A stretch of DNA of 64,000 nucleotides from Lachnospiraceae bacterium (GCA_024399135.1 JAKSHY010000013.1:23868-87867), one strand, 5' to 3'; positions 18,267-27,940 are shown, numbered from the stretch's first letter. Program-made: numbers and translations. Notes: generated from the sequence alone by a model not told the origin.

Positions 18267-19064
18267 TTATTCGTTAACAAGAATATCCAGAAGATGTGAG
18301 CTCGAGCCTAAAAGTTCAGGTCTTTTAGAATTTTTAATCTGATAATCCAAAAAGATTTTAAAGCTTTCTTCATCCATTGAATTAAGATATGGTCTTATAT
18401 AATCAGCTGCTCCATCAGGTGCGATTATAGCTTCTCTTTTAGCTCCTGAGCGCCTGTTAATTTCATCAATATCATCAAGTCTTACATAGTCATACAGCTC
18501 TTTGCTATCAGACTTGACCTTAAAATCCTCATCAAGCTTTCCATTCTCCATGCTTGAGAGAATATTTCCTTCCATGAAACCATACTTAATAACAGCATAG
18601 TCACTCATTACATATGCGACAAATATATAGCCACCTTTTTTAGTAACTCTCATGGCTTCTTTAAGCGCAGTGACCTTTTCTTCCATGCTGTGAAGATGAT
18701 ACATAGGTCCTAATAAAAGTGTAATATCATAAGCATCATCAGGAAGCCTTTTAAGCTTAAGAGCATTACCCTGATATGCTGTCAATCTGTCCTCAAGTCC
18801 CATCTCTTTGGCATGCTTTTTAAGTATTCCAAGATTATATTTGACAAGCTCAACGCTCGTAACCTTGTAGCCTTTCTGGGCATACATCAAAGAATAACGA
18901 CCAGTTCCTGCACCTATATCACAGATACTAACTGTATCTTTGTCAAAAGCAGAAAGATACTCGTTGATATAGTATGTAGTCGTATTAAACTCAACCTGTC
19001 CATGTCTTGAAAGAAGACGCTTATCCTCATTAAATTTATTGTAGTATTCTTCTAATGGTGTCAT
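18267..19064 (-). CDS. Class I SAM-dependent methyltransferase
   Basis: 265 residues with the Rossmann-type SAM-binding motif ICDIGAGTGRYSLMYA near residue 45, the acidic end of strand 2 (VTSVELVKYN) and the post-motif region YDITLLLGPMYHL. The substrate is unknown; it resembles small-molecule methyltransferases rather than rRNA enzymes. It overlaps the end of metF by 4 nt (ATGA), so translation is coupled. The folate/SAM connection of metF may be functional or only positional. Confidence 0.85.
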   Translation of the reverse strand: MTPLEEYYNKFNEDKRLLSRHGQVEFNTTTYYINEYLSAFDKDTVSICDIGAGTGRYSLMYAQKGYKVTSVELVKYNLGILKKHAKEMGLEDRLTAYQGNALKLKRLPDDAYDITLLLGPMYHLHSMEEKVTALKEAMRVTKKGGYIFVAYVMSDYAVIKYGFMEGNILSSMENGKLDEDFKVKSDSKELYDYVRLDDIDEINRRSGAKREAIIAPDGAADYIRPYLNSMDEESFKIFLDYQIKNSKRPELLGSSSHLLDILVNE

Positions 19065-19927
19065 CTTCCAATTATAGGTTTAATTCCATCACAGATTCTT
19101 CTGGCTACGTTAGGATTATTCATAGTATAAAGATGAATTCCATCAACATTATTAGCCAAAAGATCAACTACCTGGGAAAGTGCGTGAATCATTCCTGCCT
19201 CATAAAGAGCTTCTGGTCTTTCGCCGTAGTTTTTCAGGATTCTTTCGAACTTGTCACTTAGCTTGGCTCCACAGGTATTCACCATTCTTCTAATCTGCTT
19301 TTCATTAATTACAGGCATGATACCCGGTGTGATTGGAACTTCTATTCCTGCAATTCTCGCATCCTCAACGAATGAGTAATAATTCTCATTATCAAAGAAG
19401 AGCTGTGACAATAATATATCTGCACCAGCATCAACCTTTTTCTTAAGGTTAAGCATTTCACTTACATGAGATTCTGATTCCGGATGATCTTCCGGATAGC
19501 ATGCTCCTGCCACACAAAACGAAGTATTCTCCTTAAGAAATGTTATAAGCTCTGATGCATATCTAAAATCATTCTTTTCAGGTACATTCGGGTTTCTGTC
19601 GCCTCTAAGAGCCAGTACATTCTCTATTCCTTCTGCAGCGATTTCCTTCGCGAATTCACTTATCTCTTTTTTGTCATAACAAAGGCATGTCAGATGAACA
19701 ACCGGCTCGATATGATATTTTTCCTTAATCATTTTAGCAAGTGCTATTGTCTTGTTATTGTTAGAGCTTCCACCTGCACCGAAAGTAACTGAAATATAAT
19801 CAGGCTCAAGCTGACTTAGAATTTCCAGTGTTGGTTCAATATTATTAAGTTCTCCATCTGCTTTTGGTGGGAATATTTCAAAAGAAAGGATGTTACTTTT
19901 TTTCTTATAAATGTCTGTAAGTTTCAC
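19061..19927 (-). CDS. metF: 5,10-methylenetetrahydrofolate reductase
   Basis: 288-residue TIM-barrel flavoprotein that reduces methylene-THF to methyl-THF for methionine synthesis. Family motifs are SFEIFPPK near residue 15, SVTFGAGGSS near 46, ALRGD near 118 and SQLFFDNENYY near 180. The start is GTG behind AAGGAG. It lies in a tight operon between a sugar-phosphate-isomerase-like gene (11-nt gap) and a methyltransferase (4-nt overlap). No S-box is seen upstream, so it is not controlled by SAM locally. Confidence 0.95.
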   Translation of the reverse strand: MKLTDIYKKKSNILSFEIFPPKADGELNNIEPTLEILSQLEPDYISVTFGAGGSSNNNKTIALAKMIKEKYHIEPVVHLTCLCYDKKEISEFAKEIAAEGIENVLALRGDRNPNVPEKNDFRYASELITFLKENTSFCVAGACYPEDHPESESHVSEMLNLKKKVDAGADILLSQLFFDNENYYSFVEDARIAGIEVPITPGIMPVINEKQIRRMVNTCGAKLSDKFERILKNYGERPEALYEAGMIHALSQVVDLLANNVDGIHLYTMNNPNVARRICDGIKPIIGR

Positions 19928-19938
19928 TTTATTTCTCC

Positions 19939-20754
19939 TTAGCTTAATCGCCTTTTTATCTCGTCATAACAATTGTTGAGCATTTTGGTATCAACTGTTC
20001 CATCGCTTCTAACAGCCGTTGCCTCAACCGTCATTGTTCCTTCATAGCCTGTATCCTTGATATGTTTAAAGAAAGGATCAAAATCAATGTTACCAGCTCC
20101 TACTGGAAGGACTCTTAAGTTATCCCAGTCCATATATCCTCCGCCATAATCATTGACATGATAATGCTTAATGTGACCTTCCTCATATAACCATGAATAT
20201 TCCGGTTCGAAAAGAAGCTTATACTCATCATGAAATTTCGCCATTTTGGTGTCAAATATAAAGTGAATGTCAGGATACTTTTCCCTTAATTCAATCCACC
20301 TGGTCATTGGCGTTTTTACATTACACAAGACGTTTTCAATCAAAAGATCTATATCAAAAGAGTCTGCTATATCTTTAAATTCCTGATATGCAGCCATACT
20401 TCTTTCGAACTTAGAGTCAGAGATTTTTCCATTCCAGAGGTGAAGCACCATCTTCTTCGCTCCAATTTTTGAAGCAACCTTGGCATTAATTTCGAACCTC
20501 TTCTTCGCAAGATCTAAATCTCCCTCCGAAACAACCTCTCCTATAGTCTTCTGAACATGAAGAACAGGGATTGGCAGTTTAAGACTCGTTAAATATTCTG
20601 TTAAGGACTCTGTATCATCATACCAGTCACTATAAAACATAAACTCAAGCCCATCGAATTTAAGCTCTGGAACCAGTTTTTCAAGAAGATGATAATCTCG
20701 TCCGTTCGGTCTTCCTATAAGTGCCCCTGTAGAGCACAAAATCTGATTACTCAT
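19939..20754 (-). CDS. Sugar phosphate isomerase/epimerase-like TIM-barrel protein
   Basis: 271 residues, AP-endonuclease-2/xylose-isomerase-like TIM barrel. Typical metal-ligand regions are visible: LLIENVL near 132, FIFDTKMAKFHDEY near 166, HYHVNDYGGGYMDWD near 195 and TMTVEAT near 240. The real substrate is unknown; relatives include inosose dehydratases and hexulose-phosphate epimerases. It is co-transcribed with chorismate mutase upstream (20 nt) and metF downstream (11 nt). Its ribosome binding site is weak. Confidence 0.8.
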   Translation of the reverse strand: MSNQILCSTGALIGRPNGRDYHLLEKLVPELKFDGLEFMFYSDWYDDTESLTEYLTSLKLPIPVLHVQKTIGEVVSEGDLDLAKKRFEINAKVASKIGAKKMVLHLWNGKISDSKFERSMAAYQEFKDIADSFDIDLLIENVLCNVKTPMTRWIELREKYPDIHFIFDTKMAKFHDEYKLLFEPEYSWLYEEGHIKHYHVNDYGGGYMDWDNLRVLPVGAGNIDFDPFFKHIKDTGYEGTMTVEATAVRSDGTVDTKMLNNCYDEIKRRLS

Positions 20755-20774
20755 ATATTTCGTTTTATATACTA

Positions 20775-21056
20775 CTAAATATCTTTGTCCTCCAGGACCT
20801 TCTTCTGATATCTTTTAGATACATCCATTGTGTGCTGAAGAAAATCAATGTAGAACTCCTCATACTGAGGATCTTTAATGAATTTTCTGTTCTTTTCGAT
20901 AACCTCGGCCTCTCTTGAGGAATCAAAAACAGGAATACCATTCTCAGCTTTGTATTTCGCAACATCTGCAACAGCCTGCATTCTAAGCTCGAACAGTGCT
21001 GCCATCTTGCTGTCTATATCGTTAATTCTAAGTCTTGCATCTTCTAATAAATTCAT
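20775..21056 (-). CDS. aroQ: Chorismate mutase, AroQ type
   Basis: 93-residue all-helical protein that converts chorismate to prephenate, the branch to Phe and Tyr. AroQ hallmarks are RLRINDIDSKMAALFELRM at the start, the active-site lysine in VAKYK, and the R-E pair in SSREAEVIEKN. It is monofunctional, with no fused dehydratase or dehydrogenase. It is odd in this operon because no other aromatic pathway gene is nearby. Confidence 0.9.
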   Translation of the reverse strand: MNLLEDARLRINDIDSKMAALFELRMQAVADVAKYKAENGIPVFDSSREAEVIEKNRKFIKDPQYEEFYIDFLQHTMDVSKRYQKKVLEDKDI

Positions 21057-21091
21057 GTGTTTACTCGCTTTTTTATTTCTTAAGTTTTAAT

Positions 21092-21895
21092 CTAATAGCG
21101 CTGTGGACTTCCAACCACAACCACTTCCTCGAATACCTTCTTGGCGTAATATGCAGCAACCAGGGCCATTCCAAGAACCACAAGCTCTACTAATACAACC
21201 GGAATATCAAGGTTAAATAATATAATCGATGAAGCATCCACTACGAAATGTACAGCCATGGCAATCGGGAACATCATCTTCTTACCATTAACAACTGCTG
21301 CCCATACTAATACAGACAAAGCTATGTGCAGAATTACTGCAGATACTCTCTCAACTAATCCCATTGCGAACATATAGGACGGAGTTCCGACAAGTGTGTC
21401 AATAAGTGCCTGAACCTGACCCTGCTCCTCTGGGGAAAAGCTTGCTATCTGCTGTGTGATGGAGCCATCATTAATCATAAGTGAATATGTGAGGTTACTA
21501 AGCATTGACATTCCGAAAAGATACAGCATTTCGAAACCGCCATGACCAGCACCATACATCAAAGCATTGTGAGGATTCCCATGCTTTCTTTTAAGAAGAA
21601 GCTTGATTCCAACGAATCTTCCTGCCTCCTCAAATACAGCTGCAGCAAGTCCTCCATACAATGCATTAAGAGCAAGATTATCAACTATAACCGGACCTAT
21701 AGATGATGTAATAACGAGGCCGTGAAGAATCTGTTCAAGAATCATTGCAAAGAAAAACCAGATTCCACAACCTACCAAAAATGCAGTTATTGATGCTCCG
21801 AACTTTTTTCTTAAAAATAATAGAAGTCCACATGGAACTACAACTGCGAACATTATATTCAAAGCGATAATCGCTAATGTAACACTAGAGATCAT
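21092..21895 (-). CDS. YhfC-family glutamic-type intramembrane protease
   Basis: 267 residues with seven or eight hydrophobic segments. Conserved polar residues within membrane helices are FEEAGRFVG near residue 90 and MYGAGHGGFEML near 117, as in the YhfC family, which is related to CPBP/Rce1-type intramembrane peptidases. The substrate is unknown; cleavage of a membrane-bound precursor is inferred. A GGAGG site precedes the ATG. It sits 13 nt after pseI in an apparent operon. Confidence 0.85.
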   Translation of the reverse strand: MISSVTLAIIALNIMFAVVVPCGLLLFLRKKFGASITAFLVGCGIWFFFAMILEQILHGLVITSSIGPVIVDNLALNALYGGLAAAVFEEAGRFVGIKLLLKRKHGNPHNALMYGAGHGGFEMLYLFGMSMLSNLTYSLMINDGSITQQIASFSPEEQGQVQALIDTLVGTPSYMFAMGLVERVSAVILHIALSVLVWAAVVNGKKMMFPIAMAVHFVVDASSIILFNLDIPVVLVELVVLGMALVAAYYAKKVFEEVVVVGSPQRY

Positions 21896-21908
21896 TATTA
21901 TCCTCCAA

Positions 21909-22955
21909 CTACTTAATTAAATCCCAGGAAAGCGGTGTTCCCCTTTTTATATCTGTGGCTGCGAAACGTTCCAGAACCTCTTCATAATATTTAGGCTTAA
22001 GACCATGTCCTGGTCTTATCACCCTGATATTTTCTTTCGTTATCTTCTCGCCTGCTTTTATATCTTTTACAACGAAAATGGAACGTCTGAACTTATAGTT
22101 CGTCTCTTCTATTTTGCTAACGCCATAGAAGGCCTCACCCATAGCTTCTTCAGTCATTCTGATGTCATCAACCATCTTCTTAAACTCATCTGGAGTCATT
22201 GAAAATGATGCATCAGGATTCTCTATTTCTCTTCCAAGACAAAAATGCTTTTCAATAACCTTGGCACCAAGTGCTACTGCACAGGTTGCGCTAAAAGATC
22301 CCATCGAGTGATCTGAAAGACCTACTGGAACCTTGAACTCTTCTTTCATATCAAGAATCGTACTAAGATGCATATCTTTAGGATCTGCAGGGTATGCACT
22401 CGAACACTTTAGTAAAATAATATTTTCATTTCCCTCTTTTCGGATAGCATCAACTGCTTCGTGGATTTCTTCTTTAGTAGCCATTCCACATGACATGATG
22501 ATTGGCTTCTTCTTAGAGGCTATATACGAAATGAGCGGGATATCAATCAGCTCAAAGGAAGCAATCTTATAGAATTCAAGTCCGATATCTTCAAGAAAAT
22601 CTACGGCAGTGTTATCAAACGGTGTTGAGAGAAAATCAATTCCTACCCTGTCAGCTTCTTCCTTTAGTTCCTTCTGCCACTCCCATGGAGTATATGCCTT
22701 TCCATAAAGGCTGTAGAGATTCTCACCCTCCCAGGTTCCATCTCCTATATTAAAATATTCATTATCACAGTCTATGGTTATAGTATCTGGTGTATATGTC
22801 TGAATCTTGATACAGTCTGCACCAGCCTTCTTGGCCTCATGTATTATTTCCTTCGCACGCTCAATACTTCCAGCGTGATTAGCTGACATTTCTGCAATGA
22901 CATATACAGGATATCCTTCTCCTATAATTCTATTATTAGATAATTTAATCGCCAT
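21909..22955 (-). CDS. pseI: Pseudaminic/sialic acid synthase (NeuB/PseI family)
   Basis: 348 residues. The N-terminal TIM barrel (VIAEMSANHAGS near 18, DCIKIQTYTPDTI near 48, FLSTPFD near 104, KIASFEL near 127, LSDHSMG near 205) condenses a 2,4-diacetamido hexose with PEP. The C-terminal 65 residues form a SAF antifreeze-like domain (RRSIFVVKDIKAGEKIT). The sequence favours PseI over NeuB, but the product is not certain. The start codon touches the stop of the upstream nucleoside permease (TAGATG), so translation is coupled to a purine transporter, which is unexpected. Confidence 0.88.
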   Translation of the reverse strand: MAIKLSNNRIIGEGYPVYVIAEMSANHAGSIERAKEIIHEAKKAGADCIKIQTYTPDTITIDCDNEYFNIGDGTWEGENLYSLYGKAYTPWEWQKELKEEADRVGIDFLSTPFDNTAVDFLEDIGLEFYKIASFELIDIPLISYIASKKKPIIMSCGMATKEEIHEAVDAIRKEGNENIILLKCSSAYPADPKDMHLSTILDMKEEFKVPVGLSDHSMGSFSATCAVALGAKVIEKHFCLGREIENPDASFSMTPDEFKKMVDDIRMTEEAMGEAFYGVSKIEETNYKFRRSIFVVKDIKAGEKITKENIRVIRPGHGLKPKYYEEVLERFAATDIKRGTPLSWDLIK

Positions 22956-23954
22956 CTATCGTTCCTCTCTAAAGTACGGAAGACCTAAGGACTCCGGCGG
23001 CTGATTTTCTTTTTTGTTCCTCATACTGGTAATGATTAAAACAACAAGTGTAACAACATAAGGAATCATCTTATAAAGTTCAACAAGCTCCTTGTGCTCT
23101 ATTCCTGATGGAAGCTGTGTATGGAGAATATATAATCCACCAAAAAGGAAGGATGCTAAAATTCCTATATCTGTTTTCCAAATAGTGAAAATTACTAATG
23201 CGATTGCCAGCCAGCCTCTGTCACCAAATGCATCATTAGACCATACGCCATTCATATAGTCCATAACATAATACAATCCGCCAAGACCTGCTATCATACA
23301 TCCAAGGCAGGTTGAAACATATTTAAATTTAGTAACGCTAATACCGGCAGCATCAGCTGTCTGTGGGCTTTCACCAACAGCTCTAAGATGAAGTCCAACT
23401 CTTGTTTTCTTAATAACTATCGCAATAGCTATAGCTATAATCACACCTGCATATGCCAAAAAGCCATATGAGAGAAATATCTTTCCAAACCATCCAAGAC
23501 TATCGCCGAATGGAAGCTTGGCGCTAAAATAGCTGCTCGTTCTCGACATTTCAATTGCTGCTATATCATTTCCCACAAGCTTATTTAATGAAGAGCCGAA
23601 GAAGTTACCAAAACCAATACCAAACGTTGTCATAGCAAGACCAGTAACATTCTGATTAGCTCTTAATGTTACTGTCAAAAGACAGAATATTAATCCCATA
23701 ATCAAAGAACCTATAAGTGAACAAAGAATTGGAATTAAAACTGCCAGTAAAGGATTAAGAGCCTCTCCCCTTGGAACTGAATTCTCATATAGGAATGAGC
23801 CTATTACACCGCTTATTGCGCCAACATACATTACACCAGGAATTCCAAGGTTCAGATTTCCTGACTTCTCTGTCAGAATTTCACCTGTACTTCCATATAA
23901 AAGAGGAATACCCTGCTGGATTGCACTTGGGATGAATGAAACTAAATCTATCAT
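22956..23954 (-). CDS. Nucleoside ABC transporter permease (YufQ/NupQ type)
   Basis: 332-residue integral membrane subunit of a BMP-type importer, with about nine hydrophobic segments. GLHLRAVGESPQTADAAGIS near 190 is the cytoplasmic coupling region. Its start overlaps the stop of the other permease by 1 nt (TAATG). With that permease, the ATPase and the BMP lipoprotein it should import nucleosides such as guanosine. Confidence 0.92.
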   Translation of the reverse strand: MIDLVSFIPSAIQQGIPLLYGSTGEILTEKSGNLNLGIPGVMYVGAISGVIGSFLYENSVPRGEALNPLLAVLIPILCSLIGSLIMGLIFCLLTVTLRANQNVTGLAMTTFGIGFGNFFGSSLNKLVGNDIAAIEMSRTSSYFSAKLPFGDSLGWFGKIFLSYGFLAYAGVIIAIAIAIVIKKTRVGLHLRAVGESPQTADAAGISVTKFKYVSTCLGCMIAGLGGLYYVMDYMNGVWSNDAFGDRGWLAIALVIFTIWKTDIGILASFLFGGLYILHTQLPSGIEHKELVELYKMIPYVVTLVVLIITSMRNKKENQPPESLGLPYFREER

Positions 23955-25054
23955 TATGCTTCCTCCTTTTTGTTATTCTTAAATGTCACCTTGTATGAAA
24001 TAAAGAATTCACACGCAATTACGAAGAACAGGATTATACCTGTTAATATATCTGAGATTGAACTATCAAGACCCATAGCCGTTGCGATTTCACCAGCTCC
24101 CTGTCCCATAAAAATAATAAGGAAGCTTGAGAATATCATGGCGAAAGGATTAAACTTGGCAAGCCATGATACCATTACAGCTGTGAATCCCTGTCCACCT
24201 GCTATGGTAGTAGTTACAGTATGGTTAACACCGCCTACCAGCAAGAATCCAACCAGTCCGCAAAGAGCACCGGATATGAACATTGTACGGATTATTACCT
24301 TCTTAACGTTCATACCAACATATTTTGCTGTTCTGTCAGATTCACCAACTACAGCAATTTCATATCCCTGCTTGGTATAGTTATAATAAATGTACGAAAC
24401 TATCGTGATGATTATTGCAATTATTACAGGAAGAAGCTGCGCTATTCCTCCTATTTTAGGAAGCCATCCAAGATTATCATCCGGATTAATAACACCGATT
24501 TTTCCTGAGCTCTGCTTTCCTGACCAGTACAGAATAAATGCTGCAACTATCTGAGTTGCTATATAGTTCATCATCAGTGTTGACAGTGTTTCGTTGGTAT
24601 TCCATTTTGCTTTTAATACACCTGGAATAAGTCCCCAGATGCCGCCTGCAATTATTCCGGCCAAAAGCATAATCAGAATTAAAAGACCATTAGGAACAAC
24701 TCCTGGAAGGAACTTCATGCATGCAGCTGTCGCAAGACCTCCCATAAGAATCTGTCCCTCACCTCCGATATTCCAAAATCTCATTCTGAATGCCGGTGTA
24801 AGCGCAAGTGATATAAGCAAAAGAATCGACAGGTTCTGAAGTGTAATCCATGTCTTTCTTGTTGTTCCGAAAGCACCTGTAATTATTGATGAATATACCT
24901 CTATAGGGTTAGCCTTGGTTAAAAGCGTTGTAATGATTGCACACACTAAAAGAGCAATCACTATAGCAACACCTCTTATAATCCAGGACTTATGTGGAGG
25001 AATATCTGTTCTTTTCGTTATTCTGAACAAAGGTTCTTTTTTATTTTGATTCAC
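23954..25054 (-). CDS. Nucleoside ABC transporter permease (YufP/NupP type)
   Basis: 366-residue membrane subunit. The N-terminal cytoplasmic stretch is followed by about nine hydrophobic segments; GYEIAVVGESDRTAKYVGMN near 230 is the ATPase-coupling loop and RMRFWNIGGEGQI near 90 is typical of the family. The start is GTG behind GGAGG and overlaps the ATPase gene by 14 nt. It is the obligate partner of the second permease. Confidence 0.92.
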   Translation of the reverse strand: MNQNKKEPLFRITKRTDIPPHKSWIIRGVAIVIALLVCAIITTLLTKANPIEVYSSIITGAFGTTRKTWITLQNLSILLLISLALTPAFRMRFWNIGGEGQILMGGLATAACMKFLPGVVPNGLLILIMLLAGIIAGGIWGLIPGVLKAKWNTNETLSTLMMNYIATQIVAAFILYWSGKQSSGKIGVINPDDNLGWLPKIGGIAQLLPVIIAIIITIVSYIYYNYTKQGYEIAVVGESDRTAKYVGMNVKKVIIRTMFISGALCGLVGFLLVGGVNHTVTTTIAGGQGFTAVMVSWLAKFNPFAMIFSSFLIIFMGQGAGEIATAMGLDSSISDILTGIILFFVIACEFFISYKVTFKNNKKEEA

Positions 25055-26585
25055 TGTTATTTCCTCCTACCTTTGTCATCAAAAGACCAACTGTATTTTT
25101 GTCCTCAGGAGTTGGATCCTCGACCACTCCACTAACCTTACCATCACACAGAACTAAAATTCTGTCGCAAAGCTCTAATAATACATCCAGATCTTCACCT
25201 ACGAATATAACTGCAACGTTTTTCTTCTTCTGCTCATTAATAAGATCATAAATCGCATAAGAAGAATTAATATCAAGACCTCTTACTGCATAGGCTGTCA
25301 TAAGAACTGTTGGCGCATTGGATATTTCTCTACCAACCAGTACTTTTTGAACATTACCACCCGAAAGCTTACGAACCGGAGTTTCGATGCTTGGAGTTGC
25401 AACATCCAGTACTGATACCACTTTCTTAGCTAATTTGTATGGGGATTTTCTATCTGTAAAAGGTGTAGAACCCTGTCTGAATGATCTTAGCATCATGTTA
25501 TCACTAATATCCATATTAGCGACAAGTCCCATTCCCAGTCGATCTTCTGGAACGAAGCTCAAAGATACACCTTTTCTTGAAATTTCATATGGATTAAGGC
25601 CTATAAGCTCATCCTCTGTTCCATCATCATTAATATATATAACAGATGAACCACTCTGTGTATCCTGAAGTCCTGCTATGGATTCTAAAAGTTCTTTCTG
25701 ACCACAGCCCGAAATTCCGGCGATACCAAGTATTTCACCTGTTTTAACTTCAAAGTTAACGTCATCTACTTTCTTAATTCCGTCAGAATCTACAACTGTA
25801 AGATTCTTCACTACCAGTTTCGTTTTAGGCTCCGAAAGAGGCTTAACTCTTTCAATATTAAGCTTAACCGCATGACCAACCATCATGTCAGTCATCTCCT
25901 GAGCATTAGTATCTTTAGTAACAAGATCTGCTATATACTCACCTTTTCTTAATATGGCCACTCTGTCAGATATAGCTTCAACCTCGTGAAGCTTATGAGT
26001 TATGATGATAAGAGCCTTATTATCCTCTTTCATCTTCCTCATTACATTAAACAGTTTCTCAGTTTCCTGAGGAGTCAGTACTGCTGTTGGCTCATCAAGA
26101 ATAAGGATATCTGCACCCCTATATAAAACCTTGACGATTTCAACCGTCTGTTTTTCAGATACAGTCATATCATATATCTTTTTCTTAGGATCTACATCGA
26201 ATCCATATTTTTCACAAATTTCGGTGATTTTGGCCTCAGATTCTTTGAGATTTAATTTCCCTTCAAGGCCGAGAATTATATTTTCTGTAGCTGTTAAAAC
26301 ATCAACAAGTTTAAAATGCTGATGTACCATTCCGATTTTGTATGAAAAAGCATCCTTTGGCGAACGGATAGATGCCTCTTTTCCATCAATGAATATAGCT
26401 CCACTATCTGGATAATAGATTCCGGAAAGCATATTCATAAGTGTTGTTTTTCCTGAACCATTTTCGCCTAAAAGAGCTACTATCTCACCTTTGTGAATTT
26501 TCATGCTTACATTGGTATTAGCATGAACACGTCCAAAGGTCTTGGTGATATTAACTAGTTCAACTGCGGGAATATTATTACTCAC
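25041..26585 (-). CDS. Nucleoside ABC transporter ATP-binding protein, double ABC domain
   Basis: 514 residues with two ABC cassettes. The first has an intact Walker A (GENGSGKTTL) and DEPTAVLTP Walker B. The second has a degenerate Walker A (GISGCGQKELLESIAG), usual for BMP/ribose-type ATPases, and a LSGGNVQKV signature. The GTG start at 26585 is preferred over an upstream TTG because AGGAG lies just before it. It is separated from the BMP gene by a terminator, so its expression should be lower than that of the binding protein. Confidence 0.93.
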   Translation of the reverse strand: MSNNIPAVELVNITKTFGRVHANTNVSMKIHKGEIVALLGENGSGKTTLMNMLSGIYYPDSGAIFIDGKEASIRSPKDAFSYKIGMVHQHFKLVDVLTATENIILGLEGKLNLKESEAKITEICEKYGFDVDPKKKIYDMTVSEKQTVEIVKVLYRGADILILDEPTAVLTPQETEKLFNVMRKMKEDNKALIIITHKLHEVEAISDRVAILRKGEYIADLVTKDTNAQEMTDMMVGHAVKLNIERVKPLSEPKTKLVVKNLTVVDSDGIKKVDDVNFEVKTGEILGIAGISGCGQKELLESIAGLQDTQSGSSVIYINDDGTEDELIGLNPYEISRKGVSLSFVPEDRLGMGLVANMDISDNMMLRSFRQGSTPFTDRKSPYKLAKKVVSVLDVATPSIETPVRKLSGGNVQKVLVGREISNAPTVLMTAYAVRGLDINSSYAIYDLINEQKKKNVAVIFVGEDLDVLLELCDRILVLCDGKVSGVVEDPTPEDKNTVGLLMTKVGGNNSESK

Positions 26586-26616
26586 ATTAATCTCCTGAAA
26601 ATACTTTTTCAATCAT

Positions 26617-26653
26617 TATAAAACAAAAATGGGAAGGACACAAAGTCCTTCCC
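26617..26653 (-). terminator. Intra-operon terminator between BMP lipoprotein and ABC ATPase genes
   Basis: GGGAAGGAC/GTCCTTCCC 9-bp stem (26631-26653) followed by ATTTTTGTTTT on the minus strand. It probably allows partial read-through and keeps the binding protein in excess. Confidence 0.85.
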
Positions 26654-26672
26654 GTATTTTAAGGTATATTTT

Positions 26673-27896
26673 TTAGTTTTCTGTTGAAATTCCATCAATC
26701 TGAAGATCAAAGAAAGGAGCTGATCTGAATCCTGCACCTGACTCGTTGAAATATCCATCAACGATTGCTTCATGATCTCCTTCGAAGTTAGGATCATCAT
26801 CAACGTTAGCCATATAAGATGATACTGTCTCGCCATTTACTGTGAATGTAGCTGTATCAAATACATGTAATGTACCAGCAGCGAACTGCTCCTTAGCAGC
26901 ATTAACAGCTTCCTCAGTTCCTTCAGCAGCTGCTGAACCAAGCTCTGTTAACTGAACTGAATCTGTAGCAATTGTTCCTGTCCAGTCTGTATCAATTGCA
27001 GAACCAGAAGCTACACAGCCCATTGCATATGTGAAGTAAGGAACCCAGTTAATCTTAGATGAAACAAGGAATGTGTTAGGAGCAACAGAAGCTGTTGAAC
27101 CATTGTAAGATACGTTAGGAACACCTGCCTGCTCACAAGCTGTAGGAGCACCCATTGAATCAGCATGCTGGCTGATAAGTACGCATCCATCACTGATAAG
27201 CTTCTTAGCGCTTTCCTTCTCTGCTGTCTCATCATACCATGACATTGTGAATACTACTGACATAGTAGCTGAAGGACATACAGAACGAGCTCCTAAGAAA
27301 TATGATGTATAACCAGAAACTACTTCAGCATAAGGGAATGCACCAACATATCCCATCTTAGCCTGATCTGCTGTAATAGTACCATTATCAATCATTTCGT
27401 TAAGCTTCATACCTGCAACGATACCTGCAAGGTAACGACCTTCATAAATAGCAGCGAATGCATTGTGGAAGTTGTTAAGACCTGCTGTATGAGCCTTAGT
27501 TCCTGTTGCATGTGCGAACTGAACTTCTGGGAATTCCTTAGCAGCCTGAATCATGAAATCTTCATGACCGAACGAATCTGCGAAAATGAAGTTACATCCC
27601 TGATCAGCTAATTCACAAGCTGCATCATAACATTCCTGACCTTCTGGGATGTTAGTCTTAATTAAGTATTCAACTCCCATTGCTTCACATGCTTCCTTAG
27701 CAGCATTGATGAAATTTAAGTCATATGTTGAGTTCTCATCGTGTAAGCAGATAAAACCTGCTTTAACTGTCTTTGTTTCGCCTGATGCTTCCTGTGCAGA
27801 TGCAGATGCTGATGCAGATGCTGAATCAGTCTGTCCACAAGCACTAAGAGAAACTACCATAGCGATGGTAAGTAAAAGTGCTGTTAACTTTTTCAT
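26673..27896 (-). CDS. BMP-family nucleoside-binding lipoprotein
   Basis: 407 residues. A lipoprotein signal peptide ends in LSAC with Cys20, followed by a low-complexity linker (DSASASASASAQEAS) and the BMP/PnrA-type binding domain (KAGFICLHDENSTYDLNF, GCNFIFADSFGHED, YEGRYLAGIVAG). It captures nucleosides outside the membrane for the ABC importer encoded downstream. The linker is encoded by a tandem GCATCT/GCATCA-type repeat. A promoter lies at 27941-27969. The nearby xpt gene supports purine salvage. Confidence 0.93.
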   Translation of the reverse strand: MKKLTALLLTIAMVVSLSACGQTDSASASASASAQEASGETKTVKAGFICLHDENSTYDLNFINAAKEACEAMGVEYLIKTNIPEGQECYDAACELADQGCNFIFADSFGHEDFMIQAAKEFPEVQFAHATGTKAHTAGLNNFHNAFAAIYEGRYLAGIVAGMKLNEMIDNGTITADQAKMGYVGAFPYAEVVSGYTSYFLGARSVCPSATMSVVFTMSWYDETAEKESAKKLISDGCVLISQHADSMGAPTACEQAGVPNVSYNGSTASVAPNTFLVSSKINWVPYFTYAMGCVASGSAIDTDWTGTIATDSVQLTELGSAAAEGTEEAVNAAKEQFAAGTLHVFDTATFTVNGETVSSYMANVDDDPNFEGDHEAIVDGYFNESGAGFRSAPFFDLQIDGISTEN

Positions 27897-27940
27897 AACT
27901 TTCTCCTCTTCTTAAATATGTTTTACTATGAAACACCATT

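Noticed and set aside
23970..24380. Long antisense frames, for example opposite the nucleoside permease
   Set aside because: They mirror the codon pattern of the real gene on the other strand, lack ribosome binding sites, and encode no recognisable protein.
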